Below are positions 24,074 to 33,600 of a stretch of DNA of 44,728 nt, piece after piece. Positions within the stretch are counted from its first letter, which is position 1. The number at the start of each line of letters is the position of its first letter. A program made the position numbers and the translations under genes. The stretch covers positions 1 to 44,728 of the forward strand of contig DATLUO010000272.1 in NCBI GenBank assembly GCA_035533075.1, given 5' to 3'. The notes beneath the pieces were generated by a model, which was not told the origin of the DNA, searched no databases, and saw only the letters and a program-made list of their open reading frames with translations. Origin of the DNA: Pirellulales bacterium. GTDB lineage: Bacteria > Planctomycetota > Planctomycetia > Pirellulales > JAICIG01.

Positions 24074-25762
24074 ATGCTAAAAAGCCGACTCTTTCGTGGT
24101 GAGAAGCCGCAAGGCCGGCGCAGCGACATGATCGGCAGACACGCGGCGTGCCTGACTGTGTTTCTGGCCCTCTTGGCGCCCGCAGGCGGCGTCGAAGCGC
24201 AATCGCCCGGTAGCGCGCCGCAAGGCGATTCCGGCGTCATCGACGACAACGATCTCGGCCAAGTCAATATAGGCTTGATTGCCAACCTGCCGGCCAGCGA
24301 GAGGATGCAGCCCGAGCCCTTGCGCAACGTGCTGTCCCGAGAAGGCGAGTTCATGGCCAAAGTCGGCGAGCTGTCGTCTGAAGAGGTCGAATCGTTGCTG
24401 GGCGAAGGTGAAAAGGCCCTGATACTCCACGGAGGCCGTCTTGCCGACGGTGAAATGAGGTTCGCCGGAACTCGCGGCGTGATCGCCTTCGACGGCCGTT
24501 CCATGACGTTCAAGGAGCCGCCCAACCGGAACGCGCGTCGTGTCTTGGCGGTCGTATTGAAGCGCATCTCGCCCAGGGCGCGGGAAAGATTTGACGCCGA
24601 GAGTGAGCGGCTCGAAGCGCGCCGAAGGCATGCGGCCGCTGTTGTACAGGTCGCCGAGTTGGATGAGGCCCTGTTCCTGTCGAGCGAACAGCGGGAGAAA
24701 CTGCGCGAGATTCTTTCCGCGGGACGCGGGGTTCCGTGGTGGCCGATGAACGAGTCGGCGGTCCATTTCCGACTGCCACAGAAAAGCCTGATCGCCGCGG
24801 GCGGCCTGGGGTGCTTCGTCGTTCCCGAGGCGGAATTGTCGACCGTCTCGCGGCTCTGGCAGTTGGCGTGCTACGGAAAACTGCGCCATCCGATGCAAGA
24901 AGAGGTCGTCATCGAACAACTCGTTCGTCGGCCGGCGGCGGATGCGCCGGCCCTACGGCCAGGTATGTGGCCGGTGGTGGCCGTAGGCGCGAAACTGCGT
25001 GCGCGGCGGGAGGCCGTCGACGAACATGGCGTCAGGCATCGACCAGATTTGCGACAGCGGCTCGAAACCCACTTATCGAGGTTGGTCGAAGACGTGGCGC
25101 TAAGCTGCGGTCTGACGGAGAGTGAGCGCGGCAAGCTTTTGTTGGCCGGCAAGCTCGACATCCTCGCCCTTCGCGAGCGCGCGCCGCGGGAGGAATTGCC
25201 CGAAGGGGAAATGGTATTTCAGACGGTGGCCCGGGTGCCCGCCACAGGCCCGCGCTTGCCGCCGGCGATTTTCGACGACGCGGGTTCGGCTTTTCAAAAG
25301 GAGTTCGAACACCGGCTCTCGGACCAGCAGAAAGGGCGGCTGGCCACCGCGTGGCGCGAGCGGCGCGACTTTCAGCGACAGGCCTTGGCAGAAGCGGTAG
25401 TGGTCGGTTTCGAGCGTTCGGCCGCGCTCACTTCGGCGCAGTGCGAGAAGCTGTCGTCGGCGCTCAACGAGGCGCTGGCCACCGGTGACGAGGACACGGC
25501 GCGGCTGACACCAGCCGGTCGGGCCGCCGCGAGCGACTGGCAACTCAAGTGCCTGCATCGCATCGCGCAACTCCCCGCCGAGACGCTGCAACCCTTGTTC
25601 TTCGACTCTCAATGGCCCGCCGCTGGGCGGCAACAAGGGCGGTTAGCCGAAGCGGCGCGACGGATAGAAGCCCAGGCGGGGGCGGGCGCCAAGATACGGG
25701 TCGCGGATACCCAGGGGAACGTAATAGAATTCGACGCCCTTCAAATCGACGAGAACCAATGA
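24074..25762 (+). CDS. Paralog 1 of a five-gene family: secreted LTxxQ-like helical protein
   Basis: This 562-aa protein has a signal peptide (ACLTVFLALLAPAGGVEAQ), preceded by about 18 basic residues; ATG at 24128 is a shorter alternative start. The family blocks are visible in order: LDEALFLSSEQREKL (about 197), CGLTESERGKLLLAGKLDI (about 346), FERSAALTSAQCEKL (about 444) and QLPAETLQPLFFDSQW (about 498). Each block has the pattern of a helix ending in LTxxQ or a variant. A linker near residues 285-325 is variable and contains a 9-bp inverted repeat in DNA (24952-24960 and 24979-24987). The stop overlaps the next start by ATGA. The family is uncharacterised; LTxxQ helices recall Spy/CpxP chaperones, but this is only a resemblance. 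Confidence 0.83.
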   Translation: MLKSRLFRGEKPQGRRSDMIGRHAACLTVFLALLAPAGGVEAQSPGSAPQGDSGVIDDNDLGQVNIGLIANLPASERMQPEPLRNVLSREGEFMAKVGELSSEEVESLLGEGEKALILHGGRLADGEMRFAGTRGVIAFDGRSMTFKEPPNRNARRVLAVVLKRISPRARERFDAESERLEARRRHAAAVVQVAELDEALFLSSEQREKLREILSAGRGVPWWPMNESAVHFRLPQKSLIAAGGLGCFVVPEAELSTVSRLWQLACYGKLRHPMQEEVVIEQLVRRPAADAPALRPGMWPVVAVGAKLRARREAVDEHGVRHRPDLRQRLETHLSRLVEDVALSCGLTESERGKLLLAGKLDILALRERAPREELPEGEMVFQTVARVPATGPRLPPAIFDDAGSAFQKEFEHRLSDQQKGRLATAWRERRDFQRQALAEAVVVGFERSAALTSAQCEKLSSALNEALATGDEDTARLTPAGRAAASDWQLKCLHRIAQLPAETLQPLFFDSQWPAAGRQQGRLAEAARRIEAQAGAGAKIRVADTQGNVIEFDALQIDENQ

Positions 25763-27534
25763 GTCGCGCTGCGTGCTCTTCAACGTCGGAGGCGATCTCG
25801 CTTGCGGGCGCCACCCGCGCCTTTAGGGCATCGGCGTTCTTATCGGCGCTCGCCGCTAAAAAGGCAGGACGATCTCTAAATGCAAAGCTCGTGGCAAACC
25901 GACCACTCTTGATCGTTGCGGCATGGCTCGCCGCAGCTTTATTCCATGTTTCAGTGGCTCAGGCCCACGTCGCGCCCCGCGCGGTGCGAATTCCGGTGGA
26001 ACGGTCCGATGAGGCGTTGGCCGCGCAGCTCAAGGGCTATATCGATCCGTTGCGGGAGGCCCTGCCGTTGGAGTTGCGATTCGTGAAAAACGTCGGCCAG
26101 ATCAGCGACGAGGAAATCGCGGAGTTGCGGGCCACGGCCGAGGAGGAGATTGAAATCATCTCGCGGCAAACGGCCGCGGTGCTGCGGGACTACTGGAAAG
26201 GCAATCGACGCCAGAAGGTGGTGGCCGTCGATGGCAAGCGTATGATCGTTCCGGCGAACCTGGACCAGTGGATCGTCGAAGCGCCCGGCGCGGTGACGCA
26301 TCAGATCGTGGCCGCGGCACTTAAGGCGAAATGGCCCGAAGCTTTGGACAAGTTAGACGCCGAGCGCGAGCGGCTCAATGGGCGGAGAAAACGGGCCGCG
26401 GTTCTGGCCGAGGTTGCTCTACTCGACGAAGCGTTGCTTTTGTCCGGCCAGCAGCGCAACGATCTCTGCCAGCGGCTCGAGGCGATCGGAGCGGACGCGT
26501 TACGTCGTCCGGCAATCGTAGCACCGCTCATCGACCCGGCGGTCCAACGACTTCATACATCGCTGGCCGCTTGGCAACTCGATACCTTTGCGACCTCCGA
26601 AGCCGCGTTGGCGGCGGCCTTGCGTCCGCCCCAGTTGGCGGTTTTGCAAGAGCTTGAACAGCCACGGCAGCAGGAAATGGTCCTTGTTCAGCAAGCGGCG
26701 CCGCAGCGCGCCCGCGTGGCCCCGCCCGCGCCGGCAGTTGCGCCGCTCGATGCGAACCGGCCGCGGCGAATCGCCATCGACCAGCAAGCGGCGCGCGAGC
26801 TCGCGGTCGCGCAGCAGGAGGCGATGGGCCGACTGCAAGTTGTGCAGCGCCGCGTGGTGCGGCGCGGCCCATCGACCAATGACCTGCAAGCAAAATTGAT
26901 CCGTTACGTCGAGCGCCTGGTGGACGACATCGACGCCGCCTGTGAGCTGACGGAATCGCAGCGCGAAAAGTTCCTGCTGGCCGGCAAACTCGATATCGAG
27001 CGCTGGCGCGAGGAGTCGGCGCGAACCGGCGAAAAGCTCGCGCCCGGCGAGCCGGTGGTGGCGCGGCAGGTGCGAGTTGTAGGCGCCGGCCCGTCTCCGC
27101 AAATTGCGATCTTTCACGCGGCGGCGTCGTATTTCCAACGGGCGTGCCGCACTCGCTTGGACGGCGAACAGAGGGAGAAGCTAGCCGCTGCCCGGCGCGC
27201 GCGGCGCGAGTTCCAGCGGCGCTCGTTGGTCGAGTCCGCCGTGGCCGGCTTCGAGCGCGCGGCCGCGCTTACCCCGCAGCAATGCGAGCAACTGTCGTCG
27301 ACGATCGAGGCCGCGTTGGCGGAGAGCGATCTGGACGCCGACGATTGGCGCGTGCAAACCGTCAGTGCGATCGCCCAGTTGCCAGCCGAGAAGCTGGCGA
27401 TGATTTTCGACGATGTCCAGCAGGCCGCCGCATCACGGCATCAAGTGCAAATCGCCGAGGCACTGCGGCAGTTCGAAGCTCGAACGGCGAACGCCGCCGC
27501 TCCGGCGGTGATTATCGGCGGCGGGGTTTTCTAG
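25759..27534 (+). CDS. Paralog 2 of the secreted LTxxQ-like family
   Basis: With the ATG at 25759 (ATGA overlap with paralog 1) the protein is 591 aa. A longer upstream frame overlaps paralog 1 and is rejected. The hydrophobic stretch RPLLIVAAWLAAALFHVSVA (about residues 48-67) is the export signal, preceded by a long basic, serine/alanine-rich leader. The shared blocks are LDEALLLSGQQRNDL (about 220), CELTESQREKFLLAGKLDI (about 396), FERAAALTPQQCEQL (about 497) and QLPAEKLAMIFDDVQQ (about 539). A proline/alanine-rich linker (VAPPAPAVAPL) divides the domains. No catalytic motif is visible. Paralog 3 follows after 38 nt. Confidence 0.83.
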   Translation: MSRAACSSTSEAISLAGATRAFRASAFLSALAAKKAGRSLNAKLVANRPLLIVAAWLAAALFHVSVAQAHVAPRAVRIPVERSDEALAAQLKGYIDPLREALPLELRFVKNVGQISDEEIAELRATAEEEIEIISRQTAAVLRDYWKGNRRQKVVAVDGKRMIVPANLDQWIVEAPGAVTHQIVAAALKAKWPEALDKLDAERERLNGRRKRAAVLAEVALLDEALLLSGQQRNDLCQRLEAIGADALRRPAIVAPLIDPAVQRLHTSLAAWQLDTFATSEAALAAALRPPQLAVLQELEQPRQQEMVLVQQAAPQRARVAPPAPAVAPLDANRPRRIAIDQQAARELAVAQQEAMGRLQVVQRRVVRRGPSTNDLQAKLIRYVERLVDDIDAACELTESQREKFLLAGKLDIERWREESARTGEKLAPGEPVVARQVRVVGAGPSPQIAIFHAAASYFQRACRTRLDGEQREKLAAARRARREFQRRSLVESAVAGFERAAALTPQQCEQLSSTIEAALAESDLDADDWRVQTVSAIAQLPAEKLAMIFDDVQQAAASRHQVQIAEALRQFEARTANAAAPAVIIGGGVF

Positions 27535-27572
27535 GTGCCGAAACTATGCGCTCGAATCGAAAATAAACTGGG

Positions 27573-28952
27573 ATGAGATTGATCGTGCTCGCTTCCACCT
27601 TCTTAATCCTGCTCGGCGCAGTGGCTTTCGCCGAGCCACGTGCCGGCGACGAATTCGGCGAGCGCGTCAGAGATGTCTTGGTTCGCGAGATGTGGTTCAT
27701 GGCCACCGTCGCAGAGCTCTCGCCACAGGAAACCGAGGCGCTGACCCTGGAAGCTCAACGAGCGCTCGATCGCTGGGGCGCCCGTATTGAGAGCACCTCC
27801 CTGGGCGCATCGTTGCGGCGCGAATTGACGCCCCTGCTCAAGAGCATCTCGCGCCAGGGGTGGGAGAAGTACGACGCCGAGCGCGAACGGCTCGAGGAAC
27901 GGCGCGCGCATGCGACGATCGTGGCGCAAGTGGCCGAGTACGACGAAGCGCTGCTCTTCACAAGCGAGCAGCGCGACAAGCTCTGCGCAGAACTGGCCGA
28001 AGCGGCCCGCGGAATCGGCTGGCAGACCCGAGTGACCGGGCCGCCGCTCATTCCGGCGCGCCGATTTCCGCCGGAGATATCCGCCGGCGGACTGGGGCGC
28101 TTCGAGCCGGCGGAGTCCAGGTTGGCCGTCGTTCTTACGCCGGGCCAGCTTGCGGCGTACAAGCAGTTTAGCCATGCGATCGGCCAGCAAATCATCGTGG
28201 CGGCGCCGGGTGCCCAGCAGGCCGCAGCGGCCGTTCGTCCTAAGTTTGACGACCAGCACCCGCGGCTGAAGCTACTCTTGGAGCGGTTCGTCGATGCCGC
28301 CGACGCCGTCTGCAACTTGGATGACTTGCAACGTCAAAAGCTGCTGATCGCAGGCCAAATCGACATCGACCAATTGCGGGAGCGGTACGGCGCGATCGAA
28401 TCGCAGGAGGGCGACGATCCCATCCGGTGCGTCGCGAGACTTGGCGCTCTGACGGATGCCGCGCGCACCATGTTCGACGACCCCGCTTCGAAGTTCCCGC
28501 GGACGCTTCGCTCACGGCTGACCGACGAACAAAAAGCAAAGCTCGCGGTCGCCGAGCGCGAGCGACACGCCTTCCGCTGCCAGGCGCTTGTGCAAGCGGT
28601 AGTCGTCGGCTTCGAGCGGTCGGCGGCCCTGACGTCGGCGCAATGCGCAGAGTTAGAGCGCACGTTCGACGAAGCCGTTGCCGACTGCCCTATGTCGCCG
28701 CAGTGGCAGATCCCATGGCTGCGAACGATGACCGGCCTGCCGCATGAGAAGCTGCGCCCGATCTTGGCCGATCAGCAATGGCCGGCCTTCGAGCGTCAGT
28801 TGGCACAACTCAAGGAAGTCGCAAGACGGCTCGAAGAGGAGTTTGAGAAGAAGGTAGGCGCGCTCCGCGGCGTGAAAATCATGGCGGTTGACAAGGATGG
28901 AAAGGCCGTAGCGGAACTGCGGGCCGACGAGATAAGGCTGAATTTGGACTGA
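27573..28952 (+). CDS. Paralog 3 of the secreted LTxxQ-like family (shortest)
   Basis: This 459-aa protein is the minimal family member: a signal peptide (RLIVLASTFLILLGAVAFA) followed directly by the shared domain. Family blocks are YDEALLFTSEQRDKL (about 122), CNLDDLQRQKLLIAGQIDI (about 248), FERSAALTSAQCAEL (about 346) and GLPHEKLRPILADQQW (about 387). The helix before them, VREMWFMATVAELSPQETE, matches EGEFMAKVGELSSEE in paralog 1 and DVEFMSTIGELTSAQRE in paralog 4. The stop is 2 nt before the ATG of paralog 4. Its compactness makes it the best reference for the family domain boundaries. Confidence 0.84.
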   Translation: MRLIVLASTFLILLGAVAFAEPRAGDEFGERVRDVLVREMWFMATVAELSPQETEALTLEAQRALDRWGARIESTSLGASLRRELTPLLKSISRQGWEKYDAERERLEERRAHATIVAQVAEYDEALLFTSEQRDKLCAELAEAARGIGWQTRVTGPPLIPARRFPPEISAGGLGRFEPAESRLAVVLTPGQLAAYKQFSHAIGQQIIVAAPGAQQAAAAVRPKFDDQHPRLKLLLERFVDAADAVCNLDDLQRQKLLIAGQIDIDQLRERYGAIESQEGDDPIRCVARLGALTDAARTMFDDPASKFPRTLRSRLTDEQKAKLAVAERERHAFRCQALVQAVVVGFERSAALTSAQCAELERTFDEAVADCPMSPQWQIPWLRTMTGLPHEKLRPILADQQWPAFERQLAQLKEVARRLEEEFEKKVGALRGVKIMAVDKDGKAVAELRADEIRLNLD

Positions 28953-28954
28953 CC

Positions 28955-30694
28955 ATGCGAATTGCGTTTCGATTGTTGCTCTGCGTCGCGCTGTCATCGC
29001 CGGCACTGCAGTCGGACCGCGCATCGGCACAGGATAAAGAGCCTTTCGGTCCGTCACAAAACAAGTTTGTCGGCATCGGAATCCAGTCGAAACGAGAGCA
29101 CGGCGCCCTTGTGGTCATGACCGTGCTGCCATTCAGCCCCGCTCAGCGGGCCGGCTTGCGGCCGGGCGACCGGATTACGGCGGTTGAAGGCCGTTCCGTC
29201 GCTGAACGTTCCACGGACCAGACCGCCAAAGCTTTCCAAGGCAAAGAAGGCTCGTTCGTCAGCGTGACCGCCGTCACCGCCGGCCAACAACCGCGGCAAG
29301 TGCGAATCCGGCGCGAGCTCATCGAGGCACGGAGATTCCATTCGCCGGCGGCGGCACAGGCGCACATCATGGCCGCCGCCCGGCGGCAAGAGGCATTGAT
29401 GGCCCGGGTGCAGGGGCCTTTGCGCGAGGCGCTCCGGCGAGACGTCGAGTTTATGTCGACCATCGGCGAACTCACCTCCGCGCAACGTGAATCGTTGCGC
29501 GCGGACGCCGAGAAAGCGATCGAGCGCCTCGTCGCTCGGGTCTCCGTGGAGCGCGAGGGCGGCGTTCGCCGCTTCATCGTCGATGTCAACGGTCAAAGGG
29601 AACTGCGCGCCGAGTACGTCGATACGACGGAGCAAGTCGCCCGACAACTACTGACGCCGCTGCTGAAGACCATCTCGCCGGATGCATCGGAAAAGGTCGA
29701 CGCCGAATGCGGCCGAGTGCGGCAGCGGAGCAAGCAGGCCGAGGTTTTGGCCCAAATCGCCGCCTTCGACGAAGCATTGCTGCTGACGCGCGAACAGCGG
29801 GAAATGCTTGTCAGCCTGCTTGGCGCGCGCTGGACCGACGTGTGGCGGGGGCACCTCACCGACCGCACGGCAACGGATCCCATCTCGCTCTGCCGGTCCG
29901 CCGTCGGCGCGATGGACTTGTTCACGATTCCCGACGTCGAATTAAAGGCGATCTTGACCTCTAGCCAAGTGGCGACCTTCAAGCTGGTGCAACTGCCAAC
30001 CAGAGAGGTGTCGGTGTTCGTCCAGGACGGGCAGCAGCCGGCGGCACGCCGCTTCGTGCGCCGCGGGCTGCCCCTCGAAGAGGAACGCCTGCGGCTCAAA
30101 TTGCTGCTCGAGAGGTTGGTCGATGACGCCGCGGCGCACGGCGGCCTGGGCGAAGAGCAAAAGCAAAAGCTGCTCACGGCGGGCAAGCTCGACCTCGATG
30201 CGTACTTCAAGCGGCAGGCGGCGCTGGAGGAAAAACCGGCGGACGGACGGGCAGTCATTGTGCCGCACGAACAAATTGCGGGCGTGAAGGCGCGATTGCC
30301 GACGATCTTCGCCGACGCCGACTCGACGTTCCAGCGGATATTTCAGAAACGCCTGTCGTCGGAACAACGAGCAAAGATCGCCGAGGCCGACCGCGAGCGC
30401 GGCCGTTTCCACCGGCAGGCGGTACTGGGCGTTTTGATAGTCGCGTTGGCCGAGCGCGCCTTGTTGACCGACAATCAGGCCGGGCGACTGCAGACGCGGC
30501 TTGCCGATTCGCTCCCGGAATCAGACAATGCCCAAGACCTCGCCGGCTGGCGGCAGGCGACATTGAAAAAACTCCGCCAGTTGCGGCCGGAGGCGATCGG
30601 GCCGCTGTTGGACGATTGGCAACGGCCCGCGGCGAGGGAATACTTGACGGAGCTGGCCGATTCGGCGTTGATCGACATCGAAGGTGCGCCATGA
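28955..30694 (+). CDS. Paralog 4: secreted PDZ domain fused to the LTxxQ-like domain
   Basis: This 579-aa protein starts with a signal peptide (RIAFRLLLCVALSSPALQS). A PDZ domain occupies about residues 32-115: VGIGIQSKREHGALVVMTVL, then the ligand-groove helix region SPAQRAGLRPGDRITAVEGR. The family domain follows: DVEFMSTIGELTSAQRESL (about 165), FDEALLLTREQREML (about 270), GLGEEQKQKLLTAGKLDL (about 396) and QLRPEAIGPLLDDWQR (about 543). PDZ domains bind C-terminal peptides, so this member may tether or select a partner. No protease domain is present. The stop overlaps paralog 5's ATG as ATGA. Confidence 0.86.
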   Translation: MRIAFRLLLCVALSSPALQSDRASAQDKEPFGPSQNKFVGIGIQSKREHGALVVMTVLPFSPAQRAGLRPGDRITAVEGRSVAERSTDQTAKAFQGKEGSFVSVTAVTAGQQPRQVRIRRELIEARRFHSPAAAQAHIMAAARRQEALMARVQGPLREALRRDVEFMSTIGELTSAQRESLRADAEKAIERLVARVSVEREGGVRRFIVDVNGQRELRAEYVDTTEQVARQLLTPLLKTISPDASEKVDAECGRVRQRSKQAEVLAQIAAFDEALLLTREQREMLVSLLGARWTDVWRGHLTDRTATDPISLCRSAVGAMDLFTIPDVELKAILTSSQVATFKLVQLPTREVSVFVQDGQQPAARRFVRRGLPLEEERLRLKLLLERLVDDAAAHGGLGEEQKQKLLTAGKLDLDAYFKRQAALEEKPADGRAVIVPHEQIAGVKARLPTIFADADSTFQRIFQKRLSSEQRAKIAEADRERGRFHRQAVLGVLIVALAERALLTDNQAGRLQTRLADSLPESDNAQDLAGWRQATLKKLRQLRPEAIGPLLDDWQRPAAREYLTELADSALIDIEGAP

Positions 30695-33600
30695 AGCAAC
30701 TGATTTGTAACCGACTTCCGCTTTTTGACCGTAGGGTGGGACCAGCGAGCTTGCGAGCGCCGGCCCACCATCGGCGCGACGCCGAAACAATGGTGGGCCG
30801 GCGCTCGCAAGCTCGCTGGTCCCACCCTACGTCCCTCGCGAAGGCAGTCCGAAGCACAATCGCAACGCTCGTTGCCTTTGCGCTCGCCTCTTGCCTGGCG
30901 GCGGCCGACCCACCCAGGTCGTTCGATCAAGCTGCAGTCCTCAAACGGGCCGCGGTCGCGTTCAAGGCGGCCGATCATGATGGCGACAACAAGGTTACAC
31001 GCGATGAGTTTCTCGCTTCCTACCGCCAAGTCGATCGCGATGAGCGAATCAGGTTGTTTAATGAATTCGATTTCGAAGGTGACGGCGTCTTTGAATTCGA
31101 TTTCGAAGCCGACGGCACGTTGGACCGCAATGAATTCCTGAAGCTTGTCTCGCCCACGGACGAGCGGCCGGCGATTCCTGACCCGATGGCGGAGTTGGAG
31201 CAGGCCGCCTTGGCGAAGTGGCAGGCAGAACTCGCCGTCGCTGACCGCGACGGCGACGGAGCTTTGGCCCGCGATGAATGGCCAGGCAAGCGAATCGCCG
31301 CACAAGTTCCGGCTGTGGCCGAAGTCACCTTCGAGCAATGGGACCGAAATCACGATGCCAAAGTCGACGTCGCCGACGCGAAGTGGCTGTTGGAGGTCGC
31401 CTATGGACTGACCCAGTTGGATGGCCGCGCCGTTCGCACGCCGACAGGCCGAGTCTTTAGCTGGTACTTTTTCCGCAGTTTGGACAGCAACCACGATGGA
31501 ACGCTGTCGCGCAATGAATTCGTCGATCGATTGTTCTTCGAAAAGGAAAAGAACGCGATTCTGTTCGACAAGCTCGACGCAGATGGCGACCGGCAGCTCA
31601 CCGCCGAGGAAACGCGGAAGTTTCTCTGGCACGATACTCTTTCCAACTTTTTCACATTTGACCGAAACCTCGACGGATTTCTGACGACGGATGAATTCAT
31701 CGCCATCGGCTGGGGCAAGAATCTCGGTCTGCGAAGCGTGCGCGCGTTCGATGGCGACGGCGACGGACGAGTCTCGTTCTCGGAGTTTCGGCACACGACG
31801 TTTGCCAACCAGGCTTCCGATTGGCTGCGGCCGCGGCGAGACGCGGACGAAGATGGCCGTTTGTCTTGGAAGGAATTCTACATTGAAATGCCCCCGCTTC
31901 TACTCGCGCAGAGCCGCTATTTTTTCGACCATTTCGATCTCGATCGCGATGGTTTTCTGTCGGCGGCGGAATTCGATTTCGAAGCGGACTTTGCCAAAGC
32001 GGACGCCGACCACAATGGACAGTTGACTCTAGACGAATTCCTCGCAACGTACGCCGAGGCCGACCGCGGCGAAGGCGCGCGGCGGTTCTTGGTGTTCGAT
32101 TTCGACGGCAACCGCAAGTTGGACGGAGACGAATACCACAGCTTCTCCGCGCCCGTCGACGAGCGGGGCAACGTGCCGGATCCGATGGCCGAATTCGCCG
32201 ACGCCGCCCTGGCCAAATGGGAAGCGATCGCCGTCGCGGCCGACCGCAATCGCGACCTTGCCTTGTCCACGGCCGAATGGCCGGCGAAACAAATCGCGAC
32301 GGAGATTCCCGACTTGGCGGACGTGCCGTTCGTGCTCTGGGACCGTGGTGATGACGGCAAAGTCGACCGCGCCGACGCGCGATGGCTGGTTGACGTGGCC
32401 TATGGCCTGGCGCAGCTCGACGGCCGGCCGTTGCGGACGACAACCGGCCGGATGTTCGCCTGGTATTTCTTTCGCCGTCACGACGCCGACCGCAACGACC
32501 GGCTGGCACGCAACGAATTCATGGCGGGCTACCACCCCGCCAACGTCAACACCGCCGAGCTGTTCGAGAAGCTCGACGTCGACGGCGACGCGCAGTTAAC
32601 GCAGCGGGAGACCTGGTCGGTGTTTTGTCACGACACCATTGCCGCCTTTCTCGACTATGACCGAAACCGCGACGGCTATCTGACCGCCGACGAAGTTCGG
32701 GCCATTGGCTGGGGAGGATACCTGGCCCGCCGCACTGTGCCGGTGTTTGACGACGACCGCGACGGCAAGCTTTCGTTCCGCGAATTCCGCCTGACGAACT
32801 TCGCCAACCAGGCTTCCGACTGGTGGCAGCTCAAAGACCTGGACCACGACGGCCGAATCGCCTGGCACGAGTTCTATCGAGAGAAGCCGCCGCTTTTAAT
32901 CGCCCAAAGCCGCTTCTATTTCGGCCGCTACGATCGCAACCACGACGGCTTCCTCTCAGCCCTGGAGTTTCCCAGCGAAGCCGATCCGGCGCACGGGCAG
33001 GTTCTGGCCAATGCCGATATGCTCGAGCGCGTGCTTCCCCTGGAAGTGCAATTCGCAAAACGTATCTGCCGGTTGACGAACGACGATGCGGCCGTGCTCG
33101 AACGAGACGGCTATTCCGCCATTGAGCGGCTGGTGGAACAATCGCCCAGGGCGGCCCGAAAGAATCAAACGAGTCTCCCCGGGGCTGGCACCGCGGGCCC
33201 CTACTCCGTGGCCATGCCGGCCAGGACGGGCACTGATCTCGCGATCGTGCGGTCGCCGCATCTGCTGCTGCGCCGGGAGCTGGTGGAGTCGATGCGCGGA
33301 CGGTTGAAAAAAGGCGGCGACACGCTCAACGGCTTTCGCGTGGCGGCAGAAGACTGCCAAACACTCGACAGCGAGCGCGTGCGGGCCGAGAAGCGCCGCC
33401 GCCAGGCCGCGATTCTGGCCCACGTCGCCGTGCTCGATGAGGCGTTGTTGTTGTCGGCGAGGCAGCGAAAGGATCTGTGCGACCTGCTCGGCCAAGACGC
33501 CGCCGACGCCTGGTGGCGCCCGATCAATTCGGGCACGATCATCGACCCCACGGTCGAATGGTTTTTCGCTTCGGCTTCCGGTGGGGGCTTCTACGGGCTG

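Noticed and set aside
24952-24987. 9-bp inverted repeat inside paralog 1 as another palindromic element
   Set aside because: The arms are short and lie in a low-complexity GC-rich linker, so chance is likely; only mentioned in the gene entry.
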